Source of the DNA: Phoronis australis
Taxonomy: Eukaryota; Phoronida; Phoronidae
DNA length: 64,000 nt
Assembly: GCA_002633005.1 (NCBI GenBank)
Contig: NMRA01000149.1
Coordinates: forward strand, 428,386 to 492,385
Reading direction: 5' to 3'
Positions 41,507 to 53,999 of this stretch are shown piece after piece; within the stretch, counting starts at the first letter, position 1; each line of letters opens with the position of its first letter. Made by a program: the position numbers and the translations under genes. The notes beneath the pieces are model-generated. The model searched no databases. It had not been told where the DNA came from and saw only the letters and a list, made by a program, of their open reading frames with translations.

Positions 41507-44280
41507 ATAAAAAATTGATGCATTTTGAAAATGCCAACGGATGGGTATTTTTTGCAAGTTTGTTTTTTCAACTTGAGTCTTGGCAAAAGATTAATAACGA
41601 AAATGCCAATATATGTGTATTCTTAAATGATTGGTTAATGATCAGTTCAAAGATGTTTGATTATTATAACTTTCTCAGACATCGAATATATAAATTCACT
41701 TGCCCATGCAGTTCAAGACACAAAGAAAAATAAATCTGTATCTCATTCACGGGAAGAGCGCTTATTAGACTGTCAGTTCGTTTGACCTTATCCTAAACAC
41801 GGATTGTTTTATTAGATCCTAATGCGGGATTATTCAAGTCCAAACTGGCAAGAACAAGTTATTTTCTTTTTTTATAACTTTCTGGTAGCTGGTACATGCG
41901 GGTGTAGTAACAAATAAAACATTTTGACAAACAAAAGAATTGGAAAGTAGAAGACTGAAAAGTAAATAATGTCTTCGTAGTATTCTTAGTTAAGGAGCAC
42001 TCAGAAGAAACGACACGACAAGACGGTTTGGTTCAGGTGAAAATAAAATTACCATGGAAATCTACAATAGCATTATAAAATCAGTCCAGCCACGCCTTAA
42101 TTATAAAATGTTCAAAGCAGCAACCATAATAGAAACCAGTATTTAGACTGTACATTTCGTTTATATTGCAAATTACTATTAATCACCTATTGGTGAAATT
42201 TCTCTTAACGAAAATTCATCAGTGAAAACGCGAGGTATTAAATGTTTTGCTTCATTTTTGTTCAAAGTAAAAACCAACATGGTTGCTGGTTCTTAGATTA
42301 AAAGAAAATTTAGAAAAAAGTAATCTAGCAGTTAATGGAAAGATGTTAAGGTTCTGAGAGACTCAACGAAACATTCATTGGACGCTAGTAGATCAGACAA
42401 CTTATTGACTGGTAAAACCCCATTGTCATTGTCAAGGTTGCCTTCACCACATGGAATGTTGGAATATCCTACTGCTATCTGAACCTTCCGAGGAATTTAG
42501 TCTATCTGACAACAGCTTAACGCGCTTAATTAATATCTTGTTTCACCTTCACTCCTAGATGTTTTGGTTTGGATGGGATTCTCAAAAGAATTGAATTTAC
42601 TCCGCCAGTGTCGGAACCACAAATTAAATATCGCTTGCTGATGCAAAGATATACCAAACGTGGCTGGCGTACATAACGACTCCGCGTATGACGTGTTTAA
42701 TTGCCATTGGCTAATCTCCTGGGTATGAGTAGAAGTAATAATTGTCTTGTGAAATGTGCGCCGATGTTCTGTGGTCTCGCGATCTGGCTATTGGCGAGTA
42801 TTAAGGCTAGAAATAATGTTTTTGGGTGATATTATTTAAACTTGATAATACCTCGCCTAATTAGAACTGAGTTGTAATATTGATCTTAGGAATAACCGGG
42901 ACACCGTCACAAATCCATTTGCGGCCAAACTTCAAATCGTAAAAACAAAAAACAACACGAGTGTAGTTTGGATGCTGTTTTTCTAACTGGTGTAAATCTA
43001 AAATTAGCTGACGTGCTGAGTCCAGTATCAACCTATTCAAACTATGTTTGTAATGTTTTTACCCGGTTTACGAATATTTAGCGTGGTGCTGCACTGTGAC
43101 TTCACTAGCTACCAATCTTATATTAAGATTCCAATCGATTTCGCAGGCTTGATAATATGTGTTGGAATACGATTACACAATTCTTAATTACATGTATTAG
43201 ACAAATCATAGGATGACTAATAGTACCACAGCCGCAATTAAACATTGATGTTTCCAAATAATGGCTTTAGCCCAAAGCAACTATCACAGTTGCCTGGAAT
43301 TTTTCACAAATCAAAAAGCATCGAACACTAATTTTCAAAAGAGTCAATTTTCAAGATAATTTAATTTATACCAATTAAAATTGAGTATGGTAATAACACA
43401 TTAGGAGACGCCTCAGGCTGTTTATCCTTAGATAGACTTTCACTTGTTGAAACCAAAAACAAATGACGGAGCACTTGACTTTTTAATTGCCGTTGTTGTG
43501 TGAAATTTACGTACATTCGTAATGTCGGCCACGGAAATGAACAGAAATAGGAAACTCAAACGGATACCTTGGCTCTGAAAGTCAACTTGTTTCTTTTTAT
43601 TCTCAGGTACTTATAACGCAGCGGATGAGTACTGCGTAGACATTAGTGCACCGCATTGAATAGATTAGATCAACTATGGCGCTGCCATTATTGTTATTTT
43701 TATATCTGCATTTTTGTTTCACTTTACCAGAAACTTAGAGACAGAATTGTGATGCATGATTACAACCAAGTTAGTTATCTCAAACGGAAACTAATTTTAT
43801 CAGAAAAACTTTTATTTTCGCCTATTTCTCAGACGAGAAAATGAGTTTTCGAGTAATTGCGTTAAGACTTAGATCAAAGAAAAAACAAACAAGACTTTAA
43901 TGAGAGCTAGTCTTTAAGGACGGGCGAATGCTATTTAATTGATTGGAAAGACGGGATGGAATTCATTAATCTTAGGCGATTAGTGACCTGGTGACAGTCT
44001 CCTTGGCCGAGCCAAGTAGGTTTGCGTCGAGTTTTACTTTGGGCGTGCTTACTGGGTTCACGTCGCGGTATATTTGTGTCGTCAGTCCGTTTCTTTTGTG
44101 AAATCCGATTGGACGTTTCTCAAAATGGAATGTGAAACCAATACAAGTGGGTTCTGGACTCTAGCCATACTTGACGTAACCACAAAACCGATTTCCTAAG
44201 GTACAGAGGTTGTCATGCCATGATTTCATTGAATTGCGGCTGAAGAATATCACGAACAGAGTGAAACATATTTAACACAC

Positions 44281-44479
44281 GGGTGAGAAACAACATGACC
44301 GCCGGTCCTCTTAAATCGGACCGCCTCACCCAAAACAGAACTTTCGGGGATCAAATGGGACCGTCGCAGCAGAAAATGGGACTGACGCACCTAAAAACAT
44401 GACCGCCCCACCAGAAAACAGGACCGCCGGGGTGAGTCAGTCCGATTTAGAGGACCGGCGGTCATGTTGTTTCTCACCC
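44281..44479. mobile_element. MITE-like palindromic element with about 40-bp TIRs
   Basis: GGGTGAGAAACAACATGACC-GCCGGTCCTCTTAAATCGGA is nearly perfectly mirrored by TCCGATTTAGAGGACCGGCG-GTCATGTTGTTTCTCACCC. The interior repeats GGGACxGxCGCA/CACCxxAAAA blocks. Near-identity of the arms suggests recent activity. Confidence 0.85.
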
Positions 44480-45044
44480 ATGTAACATCCACTTTTGCTT
44501 TTACAAATTTCACGCACACCCGAGAAAACCGAGAACCTTCACAGCGTTGCAGTGCGCGTTGGGAATTCATTTTTATTGTTTTCATTAGAATATGAATAGT
44601 TTCAAAATGAAAATTTTCTTAACTTTCTAGTTTTAGCTATAAACATGACGAGAATTGACAAAAATATAGTTGTGTGATTTTCTATCTCGTAAAACTACTC
44701 ACTTCTCATGAACTAAAAATAAGAAATTTTTGAAAATCATTTTGTGCATTCCTTGGAAAAATGTAATCCTGTAGCGACTGCGCAAACCATTCGTGCTTCG
44801 AATAAAAAATATAGTTATTCATGAGATCACCAAAGCCTTGTCAAGACAAAGCGCGCACGTTGGACTTGTAAAACTTGCACAAAAGATTTCGACTGAGTTC
44901 GTGTGTGTACATAATATGCCGTCAGGTCACGTTTTTTCCTTTTCGATGACACAAGACTTGGCTAACAATTAACAAGCTTTATGTGAGACTTGAGCTGCCA
45001 AATGCGAAGGATAGACCTTCTAACGAGAAGAACGGGCATATAGG

Positions 45045-45645
45045 TGGCAAGGACGGGGTTGTGAAAGTAGCGCTATTGGTTGGATTATCTGTACGCCTTT
45101 AAAACTTCAACTGAATATCAGCTGAAATTAAGAATAATAATTCGCTAGTTTTTCTTGCGGGAGTAAATCTTCGGGCGTTTTTTGTGATTTTGTCAAGGGT
45201 GTAACAAAAAATAAAACATGATTAAAACACTCAACGCCCGCACGTCCAGCCCTTCGTGCCTCTTGCGTCACCATATGAAAACAGCAAAGAAAGAAAGACC
45301 GATATTGATAGTCTTGAACATTCGATGTACCCGTGGAATCTGCCGCAGGTATCATAGTATACATGGTGTACGGATGTTGTGTTCGTAGCTGTTTGAATCA
45401 AATAAAGATTCTCGCGGTGACGTTGACGAAAGTCGGGCAACACTAATATTTCATTACATGTGTCACTTTATGACTTCAGTGAGGTCAGAATCATGTCTTG
45501 CAGTTCAAGGTGCGAGTTAAGTTGCTTGCTGTGCAGTGACGGCAAAGTGAATAAAATGTTAGCATTTGACACGCTACAATGACAATTTAGCAACGTAATC
45601 TAAGAAAAAAAGTCTGGCCTTCCCACTACAACCCCGTCCTTGCCA
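45045..45645. mobile_element. Putative 601-bp element bounded by perfect 18-bp TIRs
   Basis: TGGCAAGGACGGGGTTGT at 45045-45062 and its exact complement ACAACCCCGTCCTTGCCA at 45628-45645. The interior has no transposase-like ORF. No target-site duplication is evident. Confidence 0.5.
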
Positions 45646-46329
45646 TTTCTCGAGAGTCCTTTCCATCTGAAGTTCTATATGAGAACACACTTTTTAGTCA
45701 TCCTATAGTTAACATTTAACACGCTTCCAAAAATGAAATTCAATCATGTCAATTTTCAATAAAAATAGAACAAGAAAGGTATGGACTAAGTTTAACCACG
45801 GTGTTTACGTACGTCAAAAACATTCAAGAAGCACGTACTCGACGATGACAATTTTTTTGTCAAATATTAGTCGAACGGACTGGTTACTGCGACATCCGTC
45901 ACTTAGAAAACAAAGGAAAATGTCAACAACACTTCACAATTAAAACAAACATTTGCTCGACTAATTAACTTATAGTCTTTCACTTCGCATTGATGGTTTG
46001 TCGATAAACGTGTCGCGACAGGATAGAGACACGGTACTGTTGTGCGCGCTCTTCGAGTGCTTCAGGACGTCATTATACGAGAGATTATGTAACATGAGTT
46101 TCAATGGTTTCAATTTTGTCATTGAAATTGTGTTACGCGCGAAATATTGAATGTGAAAATGTTTCATCCACCACACAAATTTGACACTTTAAATACAGAA
46201 TAGGCATTTTTCCTGAACAAGAATAACACTATCAAATAAAAGTACACGGTCGTTTTTACGGCCGACAAAAAATGCGGGGTCACGGTTAATTTCAGCTAAG
46301 ATTAACTTCTTGAAGTCATTAGCCTTGAT

Positions 46330-46485
46330 CAGGGCCCAGTTGCATAAACGGTATAAGCTGCATAGCAACAGTGATGTCTCATTGTCAGGCGCCACCTTGT
46401 TATTGTTGAACGATGCACCTGACGTTACACAACAATCAAACTTATCCGTCGCATAATTTTGAAGTTTCATGCAACCCAGCCCTGA
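46330..46485 (+). mobile_element. MITE family C, copy 2 (about 155 bp)
   Basis: Begins AGGGCCCAGTTGCATAAA and ends TTTCATGCAACCCAGCCCT. The ends are imperfect inverted repeats. Same family as 35669-35820. Confidence 0.75.
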
Positions 46486-47164
46486 GCTACAGTTAGAAAA
46501 CGTATTGTGTGGCGGTTTTATAAACTTCGTCGATTCCTAACAAGTCTTCCAGTCAAACTTAGATGAAATGAACTTTTCTGACTATGTGACGTGAAAATGG
46601 CCGATGCGGGCAATGTGTTGTGCTGATCAAAGCCGTCGTGAAAAAGTCTCATGAGAGCATGTGAGATAAAGAAGTGAAGATTCTAAGCACATTGCAGGAG
46701 TAACCTTCCAGAACAAGCATTTGGGAAAGAATTCGAGACATGGACATCCTTGTTGAGCATTTCCAGAAATGCCGAGCTTATCCTTATTCAAACGGATGGA
46801 TTTGCATTCCTGTCCTTTCTTAAAGAAACGTCTTGACATTGTTCCTGGAAACCTTATAAATCTCAAAAATTTTTGAATGGTCATTCAGCATAATTATACA
46901 AAACTGGCTTTCGCCTAAAGAGCCAAATCCGCCGAGCAACGTGAGCTTGCGAGTAAGGCGGTACCTGAAGATGATTCAATAAGCCGGGAATACCAAGGGT
47001 TAGTGTTTTGCAGATTTTTGTGAATAGAAAAGTAAACTAAAAAGAAAATTGGAATATTTGTGATGAAAAAGCTGCAAGCAACTATTGACGTGTTGTCTGA
47101 GATGAATTCTTAATTCTGATTAACTTTGAACATTTCATTCATGCTTCTTTGTCACTTTAGAGCG

Positions 47165-47950
47165 ACATTGTGGGTTTTACGACCGAAAAATGCATTTTAG
47201 TTGTTATTGTCAGATGGGATAGACTTCTGGAAGTTAAGTTTGGCTATGGTAGCTATAAAATAACAAAATCCGCTCTGTTTATGTGATTTCATTATAAATC
47301 GTCTATTGACGTCGTTTATCCAGTCTGCCACACATTTACTGAAGCAAGGCGGGCGGGTCCCGAATAGAAGATCCTCGATTTATCAAAGGTCGTAAGTCCG
47401 GTCGTAGGTAAAACGATAGTAGGCACGTGCAAGCGCGATCCTGCTGATTTTTTCATGAGACGGCAACGTTGCAACTGACGTTAAAGTGACAGAATCGGCT
47501 TGAATAAAATGAGTAAAATTTAACAAAATTACACTACTTTATCTCAGACAATATTTCAAGAGATGCTCGCATTTTTTCATTAAAAATCTTTCGTATTTGA
47601 AGAGATGGCTCCCCCAGTGTGCTTTAGCTATTCGCCTCTTTTTCACATTCTCTCAAGAAATTAGTCCTCGAAATTTTTCACGCTGGTTTTGATCGTCACC
47701 CAAAATCAAAGAAACAGCTCATGAGGGTCTTAGCCTCGATTTTAGTTAACTTTGACTTGAACCTTTTTTTTCGGAATCTGCGATTTAATAAGAAAATTCC
47801 ATAAACAGAACAGATTTTGCTGTTTTATAGTTCTGATCAAAGTTAATAACTTTAAGAAGTCAATTCTAACCTAAAATAACTTCCAAAATGCGTTTTTACG
47901 ATAAAACCGATAAACGGTAACTCCTTGGCGTATTGATCCAAGGAGAGTGG
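47165..47950. mobile_element. Family B element, inverted pair
   Basis: 47170-47300 (+) and about 47805-47945 (-) are diverged copies facing each other: GGGTTTTACGACCGAAAAAT..., GGAAGTTA..., CTATAAAA.A.CAAAATC..., CTGTTTATG. Together they look like long (about 130 bp) terminal inverted repeats round 500 bp. Confidence 0.5.
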
Positions 47951-47999
47951 CTCAGTTTGAACTACTATAAAACAGGCGATGTCAAGGATATTGCTTAAA

Positions 48000-50200
48000 A
48001 TGACATTCCATGCACTCATCTAAGATCATTCTTCATTTAGTATAAACTGCGGAGTACAAAGCTCTTTCTTTGCAAGGATTAATTTTTGAAATAATTGGCT
48101 GCGAGTAGACATCACCGGACATCTTTGCACGGATGATCTGGGTCAAGAAAATGGGTCAACTTGGTGTGCTCTATAAACAGGATTAGTCCTAGTAAAAAAG
48201 CAAGTTTTACGTGAGATCATTGAGTTTGAAATTGTATATTTAATAGTACAAAATGATAACCTCTATAACATTAGTAAACAAATGGGATTGACCTATTACG
48301 AATGAAGATCGCGCATATTGATATGAAGAATTGTGGCGATTTTCACTCAGTTTGTGCATGAACATGATTGTTTTGGAACTTTTAACCACAGATAAATGTT
48401 TATTTTAAAAATTGCTAATTTTTTATAAGATTTGCGTTTAGTAAACGAGTAACGTTAATGAACTTATTGCAAACTAACCCAATATTCTGGACTAAGTACC
48501 TTTGATAAACTAACAAACTAACCGAATATACCAGACTTAAGACTTTTGGTAAGTCGAGGCCCTGATTCGTTAGCATTTGTGCATCGCCAATAAGCAAGTC
48601 TGGCTACGTTCTACCACTGTATCTAGCTTATTGGTTCTACTCACCTCCAGGTTTTGGCATTACATCCCGTTTTAGTCTACACCATATCAGGGTGGCAATT
48701 TGGCTTTGACTAATTGTCTTTGATATGCTGGTGCCGTGATGAGCGGAAAGGAGAAAATGTGTTTTAGATAGAAACATCTTGTTAACTTTGGCTACGGGTA
48801 ATTTACCCGGCCTAAGTCTTGAATTTGTGTGTGTAAATTATGATAAATATTCAGATTTAATTCAATTTTATTCATATGACAGCAAAAACTATTTTAATGT
48901 GGCCGCTACAACTGCTACCAGCATTGTTTGAACAAAGACGAGAAATGTCTTTAATGACATCTAGAACTAGTCCTAGTGCGGGTCAATTGGCGGGCACGTG
49001 ATATCTGTCTTAAAACAAAAAAAAAACGGCAATGACCTTCACTTTTAACGAGTTGACTTTTATCGTTAACGGCACTTCAAGAAACCTTCTTCAGGGAAAT
49101 ACTGTCCAAATTTGACTAACTTCCGCCGGTACATCGTATCGCAATAATGGCTGATCGAAGTGAAATTGAACTTTCGGCCAGTGCACTGTATGCGCTGTTC
49201 TCCAAAACAGTTCGGGGGATTGTTTTTAAAAACCTCGTCTTTGGGGTAAGGGTCTATAATAAGTGTGACTTTTAGGATTTTTGCAAAACAAATCAAGAGA
49301 TACAATAAAAAGAAAACTAAACCATTATTTAAAAAAGTGGGATTTCTTCTTGAATATTCGAATGAAATGAACTCGGTCATGTTATAGATACACTTGTTTT
49401 GCTACGAGAGTACATTTCCCAAATAAGTGTAAATTCAAAAGCATATTTCACAGGCTTCAAATAATAACTGAGTTGAAGTCTATAATTTTGAAAATATTTG
49501 ACTAAATATACAAACTTGTTGTTAATGTCTCACATGCGGGCATCTGAAAAAGAGAATCTGCAAGTGGCTTGACTAGATTGGTCTTTTCAGGGTTTTTTCA
49601 GTTTATTGTAGTTGTTGCCATGACACAGTGAGGAAATTATCATGGAATACGACATGAATAGAAGGGGCTTACTATTCCGGAGATGCAACATGAAAAGTCG
49701 AGTTTTTATTCGCAATATTCTCGGTGCTCCTCCTTGCATTATCTCCCGTGTTGACGACGCAAACTAACAAGTTCACGGTTTTTTGTACATTTTTCATTTC
49801 AGTTGTCAAAACGTTAAAATTGTTAGGTGGTTAAAATACGTTTTTGTCAGTGCGGTTAAATATTTCGTTAATGCTACCACAGATTATAACAGGAGACCCA
49901 CAGACTTCGCATTCTTTGTAAAAGGATCTAGTTTTTTCAATTTTTGCTTAACGAATTATACGCATCTCTATGCGTGCGTTCCGTAGCAGCGCCCTCACGA
50001 GGTGACCGAACTAAGGCATGGATAATGTTCTCCTTGAGTTCCTCCGTGCTTGTCTCTTCCACTGGGATCAAAATAAAGACTAATCTTACGTAGACGTTCA
50101 TTTTGCCACAGAGGCTGACTGATGATGAAGTATGCCAATCGCAGAAGTTGGATATCACGTAGTTATGACTTCTGATTTAAATATAACAGATTATTTTGCA
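48000..50200. other. AT-rich intergenic stretch, nothing recognised
   Basis: No coding exon, structured RNA or clear inverted-repeat element was found. The longest ORFs have no recognisable composition or start context. Confidence 0.45.
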
Positions 50201-50412
50201 AGCACTATTTGAAAAGCATAAGCAATAGGACCGTCCCAGATCACACACAGCGCCGGACACTCGAATCTCGCTGTATTTGCCAACAATGCCGTAAACATCC
50301 GTCAGGCACATTTGCTATCTCGTTTTTGTACCACTGGAGTTTCACATGTTATTTGTTGTCGTTTGATTCTTTACAAGTTTTTCTCGGTTGCGCTGCTCTA
50401 GTCGCCCTCCCA

Positions 50413-50570
50413 ATGCCAACGAAGTATTATTGCTGTGCTGTGAGTTGCAACTCCGACGTGAAAAAGTTTGATAAATAGGACAAATGCCCGTGGATGGGTG
50501 ATTTGAAATTCGACATCAATGTGAGACACGAAAATGACCCAGATATCCAAACTAGGCCATGCGCTTTCTT
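50413..50570 (+). pseudogene. Possible THAP-type zinc-finger start, interrupted
   Basis: ATG at 50413 opens MPTKYYCCAVSCNSDVKKFD, then TAG at 50476-50478, with DKCPWMGDLKFD continuing in frame. A short CxxxC after an MP start and a later aromatic/Phe segment recall the THAP C2CH finger used by P-element-type transposases and host proteins. The downstream frame gives no clear C-x2-H. Either a dead domesticated copy or chance. Confidence 0.3.
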
Positions 50571-50759
50571 ATCTCCCGGACAAGGGAGAGTTCTATCGCT
50601 GTGTAATCCGGGACGGCCCTACTACTCATATTCTAGACAGCAAGTTGAACCTACGCATTCTCAGGATCACAGCGCTGAATTTAGGACCACAGGGAGAAAA
50701 TGACCTACGCATTGTGTATTTAACTCAGAGTATATGAACTGTAAAGTGCATTGAATGAT

Positions 50760-52370
50760 GATTTCAATATGAGACACATCAGTCAAAAATAACTGGTCTA
50801 TCTACTGGAATTGCCAAATAGACATGCATGCATAAAACACAAAATTTTCGATCCCAACACATTTGATTTCCCGGCGTCTGATTTATAAGCCTGACAAGGA
50901 ACTATTTATCCATGCATTTTATTGCGTCGCCGTCGCTGACCCCATCAGCGTGTTGTTTTCTAAGACGTTTAAAAGAAGCACCTACACTTAACAAAATTAG
51001 ATTAAATTAATTTCGCTAATGATCGCTTAACGACTTCACAAATGTTGATATATATGTCTAATTGTTTTGAACGTGTTACCAAACCGGGTATTTTGCGTGC
51101 GTTTGATCATTTAACCTCAGTGATAATTAACGTGATATTTCTTCTGATTACGCTCATGTCAAAGGAGTGTCAAATGATGACTGGCTCATTTTGTTTGAGT
51201 GCCCACTTATATTTCTAAAACGTTTACATAAAAATTGTTACAATATATTGTTTTCTTTTGCAGTATCGACAAGGACATGCTACAGAGGTCACGAGTAGGG
51301 GTTGGTGATACAGAACTTAACGCTTATAGTGTTGAATTAAAATTGAAATTTTACATAATTGAGACTGATTCACAATTCTTTTTAAGAATAATCAAAAATC
51401 GTAATCTGCGATAAAAGTTATGGGCCCTGGGTTTTTTTTTGTAAAACCGCCGTTCCCGTCATCTCACTTAAGCAAAAACATCTGAACTTGCACGATGCAA
51501 ATTTGTGTAAAAATACCATTTTAATCCTTTATTTCTCGTTGTGACAACAACACCTACCGTCATATTATGGAACGATTTTCATGCCAAGCACCGGTTACAC
51601 CGAATAAATGACCAGGTTATGGCTGAATTTTTTTGTGGATTCGCAGGATAATCGCGAAAAAGCACATGACTGGTGGCGGAAGTCGCAGGTGATCACTGCT
51701 TGAAAATCCGGCTGAGACCGACTTGAAAATTTTTAGGTCGTTTTTGCTAGCAATGAGGTTCTACCACCACTCTTGACTATCGCACAATCAGTCGTGCAAC
51801 TGCTCGTGCCACCGAGTTCTTTTAGCACTAGTGGCACGACTTTACGATTGGCCGTGCTATCAGTTCTGCGATTATTTTCTTGGTGAGTGTTGTGGTCCAG
51901 CTCTCAAGAGGTCTGTGCATCCATCTCACCTGTCGACTAGCTCTTCACAAAGTTTCACAGACCTAGTAGCTCCCTATCTGCTACTGGTACCTGAACACTT
52001 GCAGCGCATTCGGTGATTGTACAACTGTGTCCTTGCTACGTCCTTTCTGTTTTGCAGGCATATTACGTTAAGATGACAGTTTAGGTTCTTTTTCATTGGG
52101 TCACATTGGTATAACGAGTGGTCCAGGGTGAGTTTGAATTGTCTGGCATATTTCTGTACCAGGAATTTCCACAGACACGCACCCCCAAATATCGGCCCAT
52201 GGGTCTATATTCAGAAAATTGTCCGAATGTAGGCCCATGACTCACAACTAAACATTTCTACGGTTTGTGGGGTTTCCCAAAATGGATAGCGCCAAAGCGT
52301 TATGAAAAGCACGTGGCTTATTTACAAAACAAACTTAATTAGCGGTGCCACTGGTACTGCAGACTTTAAA
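50760..52370. other. Intergenic stretch, nothing coding recognised
   Basis: Contains a short zone rich in GTCGTGC/GCACGA words (51770-51850), echoed at 53460-53700 (AGTCGCACGATCAAATAGTC-GTGCGAT). This may be a diverged dispersed repeat. Confidence 0.4.
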
Positions 52371-52377
52371 TAGCCGG

Positions 52378-52563
52378 GTTTTACGAACAAAAATCACGTT
52401 TTGGGATTACTTTGGGTTTGTCGTTGGATGGGATAGATTTCGTGGAGATAACTTTTACTAGAACTATGAAACAACAAAACCTGTCGTGTTTTGTGATCTT
52501 AGTGCATCACGTCAACTCTCACTGCTGTCTGCCAGACATTCTCTAGAATCAAGATCGGGCGGA
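52378..52563 (+). mobile_element. Family B element, single copy
   Basis: GGGTTTTACGAACAAAAATC, GATGGGATAGATTTCGTGGA and AAACAACAAAACCTGTCGTG follow the same order as 47170-47340, ending before TCGGGCGG (compare GGCGGGCGG at 47350). Confidence 0.55.
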
Positions 52564-53888
52564 CGACTTGAACAGTTAAATACGCTTAAAATAACCTACC
52601 GGTTGTTATCGATTGAGGTTTATATCCACCAGTAAAGGTGTATCTCAAAACAAGTAAAATGTGTATCAAGAGCAAGCACTTTGACAAGGTTGGCCAACTC
52701 GTCAAAAATTGGGCCGTTTCAAGTCAATGCCAAGCGACTCGTTAATTACTTTGGATGATAAAAAAACCAATTGCTATCGGAAAAAAACTTTCAAATAAAT
52801 TATATACTTTTCAAACTAAAGCCATCTTTCTGAATCATCGAAATACTATGAACCACCTATTTGCTACTCTCGTTTTTAACCATTTTGAATTCCTCATCGT
52901 AAGAATTTCCTTATTAAAGTGGCATAGAACGTAAATTGCATTATTCAAAATGGATCTCTCTCACTGAAACAAAAGTCAAACTGTTTGTCAGGTATCTTTA
53001 CCGTTTGTTCGCAAAAATTTTGTCCTGTTGATGTCAAAGCATTTTTCGTTTAGTTCCAAGTTTCTTTTCTTCGATTTTACTCCAACACGGCAAAGCACCT
53101 CTTCTAATTTGGTATGGTAAAACATAGACGTAACATATTTCCCTTATATGGAAAATACCACCTTTGACCTTTGAAGTAAAAAAACAATGGCGATTTCAAG
53201 CATCAGCCATTTTGACTTCTTCATCTGTGTTTCTGAAATAGCGCGTCTGATTTTTTTCCTAGAAATTCTTGCAATATTCAAAGTGAATAACTCTCACGTT
53301 ACCATCCCTAAGAAAGTGGTTCGCCACAATCTGTTTAAAAAGTATTTTCATGATTTTTCGCGTTCCTTGCCTCTTCAAAAATGTTCAAACTGTATTCAAC
53401 TTCTCTCTGAATTTTTTGAAATTGAATAGCAATAAAACAGAAGGTGAACTTACTTCTTTGAGTATTTATTGTGGCACAGCCAGATGGGTCACTGGTCGCT
53501 GATTACCATGCTGATTTCCTTGATCAGTAGCACGACTGGCCACTGACAGTGGTTGTTCGACCAATGATCGTCTGCATTAATCTCACGACTGACGTGTGAT
53601 CGACTGCACAACCGATCCTGCAACCTGTCGCGGAGTCTGATCCTGCGGCTGCCAGATCATTCATCAGTCGCACGATCAAATAGTCGTGCGATTCCGTTTG
53701 ACTGAAGTAGTCTTCAAAAGGCGGGGGAAGTCGGGTACCTTCGAAATGCTAGTCACCCGAGGACCTTATGTCACGTTGCAGAACGTGCACGGTACCTGAG
53801 CAGTAACGGCATGACACTGCGACATGACACTGTAAACATTAAAAATGGGTAATGAATCCACACCTTCTGCCAAAAAGCTTTTGATATA

Positions 53889-53990
53889 GACCATTTAACG
53901 TTATGAAATCGGCCTCACCTTGTTCCTAATACTCGGATTAGAAACTATCTTAAGTCTTGAGAACAACCGACGAGTCGTTACTGCTACAGG
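53889..53990. mobile_element. MITE family A, partial copy 3
   Basis: Left end only: GACCATTTAACGTTATGAAA-TCGGCCTCACCTTGTTCC, then diverging. Confidence 0.45.
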
Positions 53991-53999
53991 TCAGTTCAT

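Larger units (their letters stand above)
36074..43920. other. AT-rich intergenic stretch without recognisable genes
   Basis: Apart from the family A copy and two tandem arrays listed separately, I see no exon with convincing splice signals and protein similarity. The few 60-130-codon ORFs lack family resemblance or are repeat products. Confidence 0.5.

Noticed and set aside
41156-41733. ORFs of 91-133 aa around 41.3 kb
   Set aside because: Frames through the degenerate 22-bp minisatellite (GDKTV/RQDGL-type repeats).
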